A stretch of DNA of 34,812 nucleotides from DAOTVD01 sp034437075 (GTDB lineage: Bacteria > Chloroflexota > Anaerolineae > Aggregatilineales > J027), in contig DAOTVD010000300.1 of NCBI GenBank assembly GCA_034437075.1, positions 1 through 34,812 of the forward strand, given 5' to 3'. The notes below the pieces were generated by a model that had not been told where the DNA came from, did no database searches, and saw nothing but the letters and a program-made list of their open reading frames with translations. The position numbers and the translations under genes were made by a program. Positions 15,731-23,643 of the stretch are shown in pieces; within the stretch, counting starts at the first letter, position 1, and the number at the start of each line of letters is the position of its first letter.

Positions 15731-16972
15731 ATGCTGCGAAAAATCTTGCTGAGCGGTATTCTCATCCTGGGCCTGGGCGCGCAAACGCTCGCGATGGCGC
15801 AAACCGACCCGACACCAGTGCCCCCGCCCGAAGACCGTGTTATCCGTGTATGGTATGCGGATGAAATGATCGTCCAGGATGCCGAAACCTTGTTGCAAAC
15901 ACTGGCCGAACAACAGACCCAATTCAACCAACTCACGACAGAGTTCAGCGCAGATATTCGCCTGAAGCCTAGCCGGGGCGATGGGAGTATCGTCAATACG
16001 CTGATCGTCGCCCAACCTGTCGCCTCTAGCGCCATGCCTGACCTCGTTCTGCTAGATCGGCGCGCGCTGGTGGAGGGAGTACGCAGCGGCGTGCTGCGTC
16101 CGCTGACCGATTGGTTCCCGGATGAGCTACGCACCGAAATCGTGGCTAGTGCGCTGGCGCTGGGCCAAGTCGATGGCACCCTATACGGCATCCCCTACGG
16201 GTTAGATGTGCAGCATCTGATTTACAATATGGATGAAATCGAGACACCCCCAGCGGCATATGACGATATTTTGCAGAACCCGGCCCGGTTCGTATTACCC
16301 GCTGCCACGCGCGAAAACCTAGAAGCGAGCGACATGATCCTGGCCCAATATTTGGCGGCGGGCGGTCGCCTGGTGGATACTGCCGGGCTACCCATCCTAG
16401 ATCAAGAGCCTTTGTTAGATGTCCTAGGCTTTTACGAGTCCGCGCTGGCGCTGGGCGTGTTCAATATCGACATGCTCAATTACAGCGTTCCGGCGGATTA
16501 CCTGGCGCAGTTGGTGCTGGACGAAACGCCGTTGATGGTCACCACCGCGCGGGCGCAGATACAACAACGCTCGCCCGCCCACTATGGTATGGCTCCGTTG
16601 CCCACCACAAACGGTGAACCCTTGGTGATTTTAGATGGCTGGTTGTGGGCCTTAACCACGACTGACCCCGAACAGCAGCGCGGCGCGTTGGCCTTTGTAG
16701 AATATGTGTTAGGCATTGAAGCGCACGCGGACAATAGCATGGCCTTCGGGACGGTACCCAGCCGCGAACGCGCCCTGCGCATCTGGTTTGATGATGCATA
16801 TGCCGAGCAATTGCTTACTTGGCTGGATACCAGCCTCATTATCCCAACTGAACAACGCAATAATGCGGCAGCCACCCAGATACAAGCGGCTTTTGAGGCC
16901 GTATTGAGTGGTACTACAGCTAGCGAGGCAACCGAATCTGTCCTGAGCGCGCTGTCATCCAGCACAAATTAG
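15731..16972 (+). CDS. Extracellular solute-binding protein, family 1 (sugar type), orphan
   Basis: A 413-aa exported binding protein of the SBP_bac_1 type. Signal peptide residues 1-23 end in AMA-Q; there is no lipobox Cys. Features of the family include 'DLVLLDRRALVEGVRSGVLRPLTDWF', 'ALALGQVDGTLYGIPYGLDVQHLIYNMD' and the C-terminal 'GWLWALTTTDPEQQRGALAFVEYVL' pattern (quoted in parts; about residues 103-128, 152-180 and 300-330). Such proteins bind sugars or polyols for an ABC importer, but no permease or ATPase for it lies nearby. ATG 15731 is chosen because signal peptide and AGAAGG (15721-15726) fit; an ATG at 15680 is less likely. The last 32 bases of the gene are part of a direct repeat. 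Confidence 0.85.
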   Translation: MLRKILLSGILILGLGAQTLAMAQTDPTPVPPPEDRVIRVWYADEMIVQDAETLLQTLAEQQTQFNQLTTEFSADIRLKPSRGDGSIVNTLIVAQPVASSAMPDLVLLDRRALVEGVRSGVLRPLTDWFPDELRTEIVASALALGQVDGTLYGIPYGLDVQHLIYNMDEIETPPAAYDDILQNPARFVLPAATRENLEASDMILAQYLAAGGRLVDTAGLPILDQEPLLDVLGFYESALALGVFNIDMLNYSVPADYLAQLVLDETPLMVTTARAQIQQRSPAHYGMAPLPTTNGEPLVILDGWLWALTTTDPEQQRGALAFVEYVLGIEAHADNSMAFGTVPSRERALRIWFDDAYAEQLLTWLDTSLIIPTEQRNNAAATQIQAAFEAVLSGTTASEATESVLSALSSSTN

Positions 16973-17046
16973 CGCGCTTTGGAGTTCGCTCATACGTACC
17001 CAATAACGATCCTGAGCGCTGTCATCCAGCACAAATTAGCGCGTTT
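16941..17046 (+). repeat. Imperfect tandem duplication at the 3' end of the binding-protein gene
   Basis: The end of the gene and its stop (16941-16980) reappears at 17010-17046. A 26-base block is identical (16951-16976 and 17018-17043), and the 8 bases TCCTGAGC also match on the left side, interrupted by a missing GC in the second copy. Weaker similarity continues past both copies (AGT.CG.T...GTACC), so the unit may be about 68 bp. AGCGCGCT at both ends of the first copy can also form a stem. Confidence 0.8.
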
Positions 17047-17308
17047 GCCAGTCCGTTGTGTACCAGGCAGGAATATTTTCTATTTCTGATGAACTGATGG
17101 GTTGCATATTCGAGGGTTCTTCGTACAATATTAGAAGAAATTACTTTCATTGACGTTTTTTGTTGGGGCGTATCAATTGGAAAAAATAAGCGTTAGGGGC
17201 GGCTGGGGTTGCCGGCCCAAGAGTTTTTCATTTGCTTCACAACCTATCCCACCAAGATCACGCTTACATCCAGTTGTTGCTCTCCACTCAACAATTTGAG
17301 GACTGCGA
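17047..17308. other. Intergenic stretch before the NYN gene
   Basis: Together with the repeat this makes a 336-nt gap without a gene. The only things seen are a candidate promoter (17102-17129) and an AT-rich patch around 17130-17160. A reading frame on the minus strand from 17173 covers part of it but shows no family features and runs into the NYN gene. Confidence 0.5.
17102..17129 (+). promoter_or_regulatory. Candidate promoter of the NYN gene
   Basis: TTGCAT (17102-17107) and TACAAT (17124-17129) with a 16-bp spacer. The -10 agrees with other promoters in the window; the predicted leader is about 170 nt. A second, weaker pair begins with TTGACG at 17150. Confidence 0.4.
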
Positions 17309-19393
17309 ATGTCTGCTTTTTTAATCGTCGATGTTGACGATGTGACCCAATACTTAGAAGCACAGAATTTTATGCCGAATATGCTGGATGTAGCGGTATC
17401 GCTGCGCAATGCCGCCGCTTTGGCGGTCGGGCTCAGTAATCCAGAAATGCTAACCGCGATTGCCGTGGCCGATTGGAACCAGTATAGCCGAATCACCAGT
17501 GCCGGGACGGCCAATTTGCAGCAAATTTTTGCTTCGACTGGCTATAACCTATTCAACGTGGCCGACCAGCGCTATGTTGCGGACGCGCTGCTGACGGATT
17601 ACTTCCCCATGGATGCCGATACGCCGATTGAAGAACTGATTATTGCCAGTTCGCGCGAGGATTTCCAAGAAATTATTGATCGGCTGCGCTTACCGAGCGG
17701 AACGCGGGTGCGCGTTTGGGCGGATGTCAACCCCTTTCGCGAGGGCATCATCTTTCAGGATTTGGAGGCAATCTTGGCCGTTAAATCCAAATCGGTCGCG
17801 CTGTATATTGACTTCGAGAACATTAGCATCAGCCTAAACGAGCAGGGCTATGTGGTTGACCTAGATACGTTGATCCACGCCTTGAAGAACCGGGCTGCGC
17901 AATATGGCCAACTTTTGCATATGGCCGCTTATGCACCCTGGGGCCAGCGGGGGAGCCTACCGCCTATGCTGGATCAATATGGGCGTGAGATTTCCGACGA
18001 TGTGCCCAGCCGCCTGGCGCTAGAAAGTATCGACCCCGTATTTAGCCTGCCAGGCAAGAACAGCGCCGATTTGCGCATTGCTAAAGATGTCATGGCCGAA
18101 AGCGCGAGCGTTAACAGCGCGGAAATCGTGATTATCGCCAGCGGCGACCGAGATTTTAACGACATCTACAACAGTTTGCGCGCCAGGGGCAAGCAGGTGG
18201 TGGTGTGGGGCGTACGCGGCAGCACCAGCCGCGTGTTGGAAAACAACTCCGTCATCAAGTTGGAATATATTGACGATTTTGCGCTCTTTCGGCGGCACGA
18301 AGAATTGAGCAGCCTGTATCAAGACACGTCTGTTATTGAATTTGACATGGATATAGACAACGATTTTCGACCTTCGCAATGGTCTAGCCTGGTGTTGCAG
18401 TTCGACTATTTGCAAGCGGCCAACCCACGCAAAAAAATCACCACCGATGACCTGACCCGGCGCTTGGATGAGGTCAATACCACCGTGAACACAGCCCGCG
18501 CCCAGGATTTAATCGAGCAAGGGCTACGCATTGGCATCATGCGCCGCAACAAACATTCGGGCGCGCTCAGCCTGAACAAAGATCATCCTGTAGTGGCCAA
18601 AACACACACCATCCGCGACCATATCGTTAACCGGGTCAGCAATACGCTGAGTGTACGCAAATGGGATTACGTGAACTATGGCTTTTTGCTCAAGGGCATT
18701 GCCATGGATGAAAAACTCAATGAGCCTGGTCTAAACACGGATGACAATTGGCGTTCGGAGTGGATTGATTTTCTGGTGCGCGAAGGCATCTTAGAGCGCG
18801 AGTTGATCCCCCATCGGCATAATCCAGACGACCTGGTGCCTGTGATTCGGGTGCCGGATGATGCATTAGAAACCGTCACACAGACCGAAGACGACACCCT
18901 GACGGTGGATGATATTGATGATATGGTGCAACGCATCGTGGTCAGCATCGAACAATTCACCAGCTTTCGCAATTTCGTGTGGTGCCCCCTGGGCAGCTTG
19001 CACAAGCGCCTGCGGCCTTTCGATGGCAGTACGGCGTTCCAGCAAGCTGTGGAGGTGTTGCAAGGCGAAGGCGCGGTGGATGTGAGCGAGTACGAAAATC
19101 CGCAAAGCCAGTATAAAACCAAAGGCGTCTCGATTAACCTGGAAGCGCCGCGCGTGCAATCCATCTTGGCCGAGCGCGACCGCGTGGTGCGCGCGCTGCT
19201 GGATTTGTACGAGGCGCGCCAGCCAATCACCTATGATGATCTGCAAGCATTGCTGGATTACGATGATCATCAGATGCAGTTGTGGATTTCGATCATGGAA
19301 TTGGAAAATATCCTGAACCGCTCGCCTAACCAACCGGGCTATTACAGCCTATTCCGTATGCATCATACGGTTAGCCTGGTGGCTGACGACTGA
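17309..19393 (+). CDS. Tandem NYN-domain protein with winged-helix-like C-terminal region
   Basis: A 694-aa protein with two NYN (PIN-like nuclease, LabA/DUF88) domains. The second (about 162-325) looks active: 'ALYIDFENI' with Asp168 and Asn171, Asp254 and Asp260 in 'SADLRIAKD', and 'IIASGDRDF' with Asp280 and Asp282. The first (1-140) has the same order, 'FLIVDVDDV' (Asp8) and 'IIASSREDF', but Arg116 stands where Asp280 stands in domain 2, so it looks degenerate. Residues 355-694 have several winged-helix-like blocks, for example 355-432, 435-500, 536-610 and 615-690. NYN proteins are usually RNA nucleases; an RNA-processing role is inferred. GAGGA at 17298-17302 sets the ATG. No toxin-antitoxin partner is nearby. 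Confidence 0.87.
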   Translation: MSAFLIVDVDDVTQYLEAQNFMPNMLDVAVSLRNAAALAVGLSNPEMLTAIAVADWNQYSRITSAGTANLQQIFASTGYNLFNVADQRYVADALLTDYFPMDADTPIEELIIASSREDFQEIIDRLRLPSGTRVRVWADVNPFREGIIFQDLEAILAVKSKSVALYIDFENISISLNEQGYVVDLDTLIHALKNRAAQYGQLLHMAAYAPWGQRGSLPPMLDQYGREISDDVPSRLALESIDPVFSLPGKNSADLRIAKDVMAESASVNSAEIVIIASGDRDFNDIYNSLRARGKQVVVWGVRGSTSRVLENNSVIKLEYIDDFALFRRHEELSSLYQDTSVIEFDMDIDNDFRPSQWSSLVLQFDYLQAANPRKKITTDDLTRRLDEVNTTVNTARAQDLIEQGLRIGIMRRNKHSGALSLNKDHPVVAKTHTIRDHIVNRVSNTLSVRKWDYVNYGFLLKGIAMDEKLNEPGLNTDDNWRSEWIDFLVREGILERELIPHRHNPDDLVPVIRVPDDALETVTQTEDDTLTVDDIDDMVQRIVVSIEQFTSFRNFVWCPLGSLHKRLRPFDGSTAFQQAVEVLQGEGAVDVSEYENPQSQYKTKGVSINLEAPRVQSILAERDRVVRALLDLYEARQPITYDDLQALLDYDDHQMQLWISIMELENILNRSPNQPGYYSLFRMHHTVSLVADD

Positions 19394-19451
19394 CATTTGT
19401 CGGATTTTGCACAATTGGATAGAACCAAGTGCACCCTTTAGCCTTCTGCGG

Positions 19452-19473
19452 GGTTATAACTTGATATATAACC
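19452..19473. repeat. Inverted repeat upstream of the acyl-CoA dehydrogenase gene
   Basis: GGTTATA (19452-19458) and TATAACC (19467-19473) form a perfect 7-bp inverted repeat with an 8-bp centre, about 80 nt before the start. Its size and AT-rich arms suit an operator for a dimeric regulator such as a TetR-family protein, but no regulator gene is adjacent. Confidence 0.4.
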
Positions 19474-19551
19474 TGGTAAACCGCCATACAGTACGCGGTT
19501 TCACAACCCACTAACAACACACGACATGAAGTAATGAAAGGTTCTTGAAGC

Positions 19552-21111
19552 GTGTATGTAAATGACGAGCAATTCGGCTTTATCGTTGACTACGATCATC
19601 TGCGCGAAGCCATTACACCTATCTACGACTATTTCTTCCCAGAGTATAACTTGTTGCGTTCTGCTGAATTGTCAGTAGAAGCCGCCCAACGCGACCCCAG
19701 CTATGCGACATCTATCGGGGCTAGTGGCTTGTCGTATAGCGTTTTGATCGCGGCGGGTGAACACGAGTTGGCAGAGTCGTTGAAGGGCAATATTTTTACA
19801 CTGGGTTGGACAGAAGAACACACCGGCTCAGACTTGCTGAGCCTGCGCACCAAGGCCACGCCCCTGCCGGACTCTGAAGATGGGCGCGATTATCACATTA
19901 CAGGTAGCAAGTGGATCATCAATTGCTCGTATCATGCCGATTATCATATCGCTTTAGCCAAGGTGGATACGGAACAAGATGGGCCGCGTTCATTATCGTT
20001 CTTTCTTATCCCCAAGAGCAGCATCAAGAATTGGCAACGCATCGAAACGCACGTCATGCGCAAGATGGTCTTGGGCAAGTTTGAGATCGACGGCCCAGGG
20101 CGTTTGATCGGCAAAGTGGGGCATGGTTTGTCCTACCTACAGCAGATGGCCATGCCCAGTAAATATCAATGTACCTATATGGGCATTAGCATGCTCTATC
20201 GCTCCATCCCGGCTGCGCTAGACCACTTGGGCACGAAGGTCATCTTCAAAGATAACCCCCTGCGCTTTTCGAATGTGATGCGCCAGATGTACGATGTGGT
20301 ACTCAAAGGCGCGTTTTATGATTTCATCTATCATCGCGCGGTGGTCTTCAATGGCGATGGGTTCTTGCAGTTCCATGGCACCTTGTTGAAGTCCTTCTTG
20401 TTGTTGCGCATTCATGAAGTGCTGGATAAGAATTTGCTCATCACAGGCTCTAAGGGCTTCACGCGGGAGAGTTGCATTGGCGAAGACGCCGCCGACTCAT
20501 CCTTGTTGCCCGTGTTCGATGGGCACTACACCATCAACACGCTGATGTCGGCCAAGCACATGCCGCGCTATCTGAACGCCGAAAACACAGTTGACATGGA
20601 AACGCGCCTGCAAACCTTGCGCGAGAACCTCTTTGTTCAGCAGTACAAGAACGAGATTCACAACAGCCCCAAAGATATTCGCAAGCCACCCTTCTTCGAT
20701 TATGCCGACTATCTGAGCCAATTTCAGGTGCCTTTCGAGATCGACCCATCTGTCATTGTCAACACTGTGCAAAGTGTGATAGATGAGATCAAAGACCGGG
20801 GCTTGAGCGGCGACCAGGAATATAAGTATAAGTCGGGTGATATGCTGCATTGGATGGAATCCGTGTTGGCTGCCGCCGAGATGTGGAAGCTGTTGGGTGA
20901 TGAATACGTTAACGTCATCCCCTTGCAATATAACGGTCTTGTGAATGTGGTGAATGAGATCATCGCCGAAGGGGGGATGACCACCGAATTCCTGACCCCC
21001 GTGCGCATGAAGCCCATCCCGCACCCGAACGAGCTAGACGACCCAGCAGGTTATTTGCGCGATCTGTTGAATATTCGCAGCCGTGTGAATCAGCCTGTGC
21101 TCAGTTACTAG
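19552..21111 (+). CDS. Acyl-CoA dehydrogenase family flavoprotein with short N-terminus
   Basis: FAD-dependent dehydrogenase-like protein (519 aa). The central beta domain is recognisable: 'GWTEEHTGSDLLSLRT' (85-100) and 'YHITGSKWIINCS' (114-126), which bind flavin and acyl chain in the family; 'LPVFDGHYTINTL' in the C-terminal half matches the usual 'I-EG-N-I' region. Only about 85 residues precede the TEEHTGSD motif, whereas typical members have 120-180, so the N-terminal helical domain is mostly absent. About 150 residues follow the standard core, AidB-like in extent. GTG 19552 has AAAGG 10 nt upstream, and a TGA codon lies in frame at 19546, so the protein cannot start earlier. Acyl substrate unknown. 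Confidence 0.82.
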   Translation: MYVNDEQFGFIVDYDHLREAITPIYDYFFPEYNLLRSAELSVEAAQRDPSYATSIGASGLSYSVLIAAGEHELAESLKGNIFTLGWTEEHTGSDLLSLRTKATPLPDSEDGRDYHITGSKWIINCSYHADYHIALAKVDTEQDGPRSLSFFLIPKSSIKNWQRIETHVMRKMVLGKFEIDGPGRLIGKVGHGLSYLQQMAMPSKYQCTYMGISMLYRSIPAALDHLGTKVIFKDNPLRFSNVMRQMYDVVLKGAFYDFIYHRAVVFNGDGFLQFHGTLLKSFLLLRIHEVLDKNLLITGSKGFTRESCIGEDAADSSLLPVFDGHYTINTLMSAKHMPRYLNAENTVDMETRLQTLRENLFVQQYKNEIHNSPKDIRKPPFFDYADYLSQFQVPFEIDPSVIVNTVQSVIDEIKDRGLSGDQEYKYKSGDMLHWMESVLAAAEMWKLLGDEYVNVIPLQYNGLVNVVNEIIAEGGMTTEFLTPVRMKPIPHPNELDDPAGYLRDLLNIRSRVNQPVLSY

Positions 21112-21137
21112 CCCGCCCAGGATGACGCCACTCCGCC

Positions 21138-21168
21138 GAGCCCATCAGGCGCCTGATGGGCTCTTTTT
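21138..21168 (+). terminator. Strong intrinsic terminator
   Basis: A perfect 26-bp palindrome, GAGCCCATCAGGC (21138-21150) and its complement (21151-21163), followed by five T. It ends the acyl-CoA dehydrogenase unit and separates it from the kinase gene. Confidence 0.93.
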
Positions 21169-21172
21169 ATGC

Positions 21173-21201
21173 TTGCCCTGTGTTGCAGGGCGGGCTATGC
21201 T
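21173..21201 (+). promoter_or_regulatory. Candidate promoter of the kinase gene
   Basis: TTGCCC (21173-21178) and TATGCT (21196-21201) with a 17-bp spacer, directly after the terminator. Transcription would start close to the ATG at 21208, giving a leaderless or nearly leaderless mRNA; no Shine-Dalgarno site is visible, which agrees. Confidence 0.35.
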
Positions 21202-21207
21202 AAAGCT

Positions 21208-22641
21208 ATGGCAGATTTAAGCGGCACGCGCTTGGGCGCGTATACTCTCATCGAGCGCATCGGGCGCGGTGGTATGTCTAGCGTTTATCGGGCGCGGGGC
21301 GATCAATACGGCGTGGATGTGGCCATTAAGGTGCTGACGCTGGTGGCCGATGATGAAGAAAGCCCCATTTTTTACCAGCGGTTTTCGCGCGAAATCGAAA
21401 TCATTTCGCATCTAAAACACCCCCATCTGTTGCCGGTTCTGGATTATGGCCAAGCTGGCGACCATGTCTATTTTGTGTCACCGCTCATCACAGGCGGCAC
21501 CCTGGCGGACATCGTGCGGCGCGGCGTCAGCACGCCAGAGGCCGTGTGCTATTGGCTGCTGCAAATCGGTGCCGCGCTCGACCATGCCCACGATGAGCAG
21601 GTGATACACCGGGACTTAAAACCAACCAATATTTTGCTGGACGAAGACGGCAATGTGTATCTAACCGATTTTGGCATTGCGTTGCTGTCCACCCAGACGC
21701 GCGGCCTCACCCAGACTGGCAACGTGGTCGGCACGCCCGCGTATATGGCGCCCGAACAGTGGCGCGGCGAAATGCTCGACCGCCGCACGGATGTGTATGG
21801 CTTGGCGATTATGGCCTATTTGCTGCTGACCAAGCATGTGCCTTTTGAGGCCGAAACCGCCCACGCTATGATGTACATGCACCTGGATAACCCGCCGCCG
21901 CCCATGCGCCAGACTGTGCCGACCTTGCCCGAAGCGGTTGATGCCGTGGTGTTGCGCGCGCTGGCCAAACATCCAGACGCGCGTTATGCCAGCGCGGGCG
22001 CTTTCGCGTGGGACTTTAAGCAGGCCGTGGAGGGGTTGCCGATCCATGCCGCCGATTATCCAACGCCGCCCTCACAATCTGCCGCCCGTCCGGCGATTGA
22101 GTATCCCCCACCGGCGTACAGCGCCCCGCCCGCGCGTTACGATCATCTGCGCGCGCGCCCGCGTGGCGCAACGCCTCGGCTGTTGATTTTCGCCTTTGGG
22201 CTGACGCTCTGGTTGGTGATTGGCATCACGGTTGGGGTTGGATTGCTCGTGCTAGAGGCGTTGGCCGCAGACGACACGCCGAACACGTTGCAAGAAGCCA
22301 CCCCCAGCGCGACTGCACCCCCCGTGACGCCCAACGCCCAGGCGGTGGATGTGCCGCGCATCCGCATTGATGATCCGCGCGACGCGCCAGAAATCCCCCT
22401 GGGCGAGACGGTGCGCATCGAAGTCACCGCGTTCGATAGCCAGGGCGTGACACACGTGGAATTGCGCCGTTTTGACCAAACGCTAGACCGGGTGGCTGCC
22501 GAGGATGCCCAGGGCGTTTCGCCCTTGCCCGCCGTGTTGCGCTATACCCCGACCTCCACGGGCCGCCACCGCCTAGAACTCATCGCCTACCGGGGGGATG
22601 TGGCGGGCGACCCGCGTTATATTCTCGTTGAGGTGCGCTGA
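21208..22641 (+). CDS. Ser/Thr protein kinase, PknB-like, with transmembrane and outer Ig-like region
   Basis: Receptor-type Hanks kinase (477 aa). Kinase domain (about 8-275): glycine loop GRGGMSSVY (19-27), Lys41, catalytic HRDLKPTN (134-141), DFG (154-156), activation-loop threonines between 164 and 176, and APE (181-183). A Pro-rich linker (about 284-312) leads to a single membrane helix (324-350) and an outer domain (380-477) with beta-sandwich pattern ('TVRIEVTAFDSQGVTHVELR'), rather than PASTA repeats. The kinase should phosphorylate cytoplasmic proteins in response to an outer signal. ATG 21208 is chosen because it starts 'MADLSGTRLGAY', a typical kinase N-terminus. Its stop overlaps the next start by 1 nt. 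Confidence 0.94.
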   Translation: MADLSGTRLGAYTLIERIGRGGMSSVYRARGDQYGVDVAIKVLTLVADDEESPIFYQRFSREIEIISHLKHPHLLPVLDYGQAGDHVYFVSPLITGGTLADIVRRGVSTPEAVCYWLLQIGAALDHAHDEQVIHRDLKPTNILLDEDGNVYLTDFGIALLSTQTRGLTQTGNVVGTPAYMAPEQWRGEMLDRRTDVYGLAIMAYLLLTKHVPFEAETAHAMMYMHLDNPPPPMRQTVPTLPEAVDAVVLRALAKHPDARYASAGAFAWDFKQAVEGLPIHAADYPTPPSQSAARPAIEYPPPAYSAPPARYDHLRARPRGATPRLLIFAFGLTLWLVIGITVGVGLLVLEALAADDTPNTLQEATPSATAPPVTPNAQAVDVPRIRIDDPRDAPEIPLGETVRIEVTAFDSQGVTHVELRRFDQTLDRVAAEDAQGVSPLPAVLRYTPTSTGRHRLELIAYRGDVAGDPRYILVEVR

Positions 22642-23585
22642 TGAGCGTGCGGCAAGGCTTGCTGTCGGATGTGGCGGCCATTAGCGCCATTTATCGCTCG
22701 CATATTGGTCAATGGCATATCCGCAACGCGGCGGGCGAATTAGAAGCAGCAGATTACGAGGCCCTGACCTTGTTCGAGCGTTGGCAGCACGGCGGCCCCT
22801 GGCTAGCTGTAGAGACTTGCGCGGTGTGGCTGGGGCATTTGCTCGAACGTGGCGAGGGCATCCCGATTGTGGCTGAACATGCGGGCGAGGTGCTGGGCTA
22901 TGCCGAGGTCTTCGTGGGGCGCGAGCCGGAACCGTATGGTTTTCATCTGAACATTTCTACGCTGGCTGTGCATCAGGCGGCGGGCGGGCAGGGGCTAGGG
23001 CGGGCTATGGTGGGTTATATCGAAGACATGGGCCGCGCGCTTGGCTGCCAGCGCGTGACCGCCGCGTACCCGGTGCCAGAAGAATTTTTTGCTCATCTGG
23101 GCTTCGTGCCATTCATGGAACGCCAGCGCGTGGTGCTGGCCGCCGAGGAAGGGCGCGTGTTCTACAAAGCGCATGATTTATCCAACGCCCACCCCGACCA
23201 ACGCGGGGGGTGGTTTATGCCCTTGGGGCGCTTTCAGAACAGCCGCGAGGAATGGGAGCGCATGTTCTGGGGGATTTGGCGTGGGGTGCCCGAACTGGTG
23301 GAGGCCCGCTGGCATTGCCTGACCATCGACCTGACCGGCCAACCGGGGATTCTGCATCTGCATCAATTGGACAATGACCCGCACAGCGCCACGGCGCGCC
23401 TGTGGACGAAAAATCGCCCTTCGTCGCATATTGTAGCGGCCATCAAAGACCGCGCCGCACGCCTGGGCTATACGCGCTTACAGACGATTGTCGATGCCCC
23501 GTTGGCCGAACTCGTTAACGAAGCGCTCCACACGTCCCCGGCCCAAACGCTCTATGCCAAGCCGCTCAATAGCGAGTTGCCTTAG
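22641..23585 (+). CDS. GNAT-family acetyltransferase coupled to the kinase gene
   Basis: A 314-aa protein with an N-terminal GNAT domain. The acetyl-CoA loop is 'QAAGGQGLGRAM' (112-123), preceded by the 'LNISTLAVH' strand (103-111); 'EEFFAHLGFVPF' further on is the usual late GNAT motif. The C-terminal half (about 195-314) is longer than a standard GNAT and may be a second, degenerate domain ('HIVAAIKDRAARLGYTRLQT' shape near 267-286). The substrate is unknown. The start overlaps the kinase stop (TGATG), which implies translational coupling and a functional link, inferred only. Confidence 0.84.
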   Translation: MSVRQGLLSDVAAISAIYRSHIGQWHIRNAAGELEAADYEALTLFERWQHGGPWLAVETCAVWLGHLLERGEGIPIVAEHAGEVLGYAEVFVGREPEPYGFHLNISTLAVHQAAGGQGLGRAMVGYIEDMGRALGCQRVTAAYPVPEEFFAHLGFVPFMERQRVVLAAEEGRVFYKAHDLSNAHPDQRGGWFMPLGRFQNSREEWERMFWGIWRGVPELVEARWHCLTIDLTGQPGILHLHQLDNDPHSATARLWTKNRPSSHIVAAIKDRAARLGYTRLQTIVDAPLAELVNEALHTSPAQTLYAKPLNSELP

Positions 23586-23643
23586 CACGCCGGGCAAGTT
23601 AGATTATAGTGTGCATCAACCACAGTTTTGAGGACGATAATTC

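Noticed and set aside
17173..17514. Minus-strand open frame of 113 codons at the start of the NYN gene
   Set aside because: Most of it is antisense to the conserved NYN coding sequence; no domain or ribosome site was seen.
19394..19551. Possible frameshifted N-terminus of the acyl-CoA dehydrogenase
   Set aside because: The 158-nt gap is too short for the missing helical domain and no matching peptide was seen in other frames.
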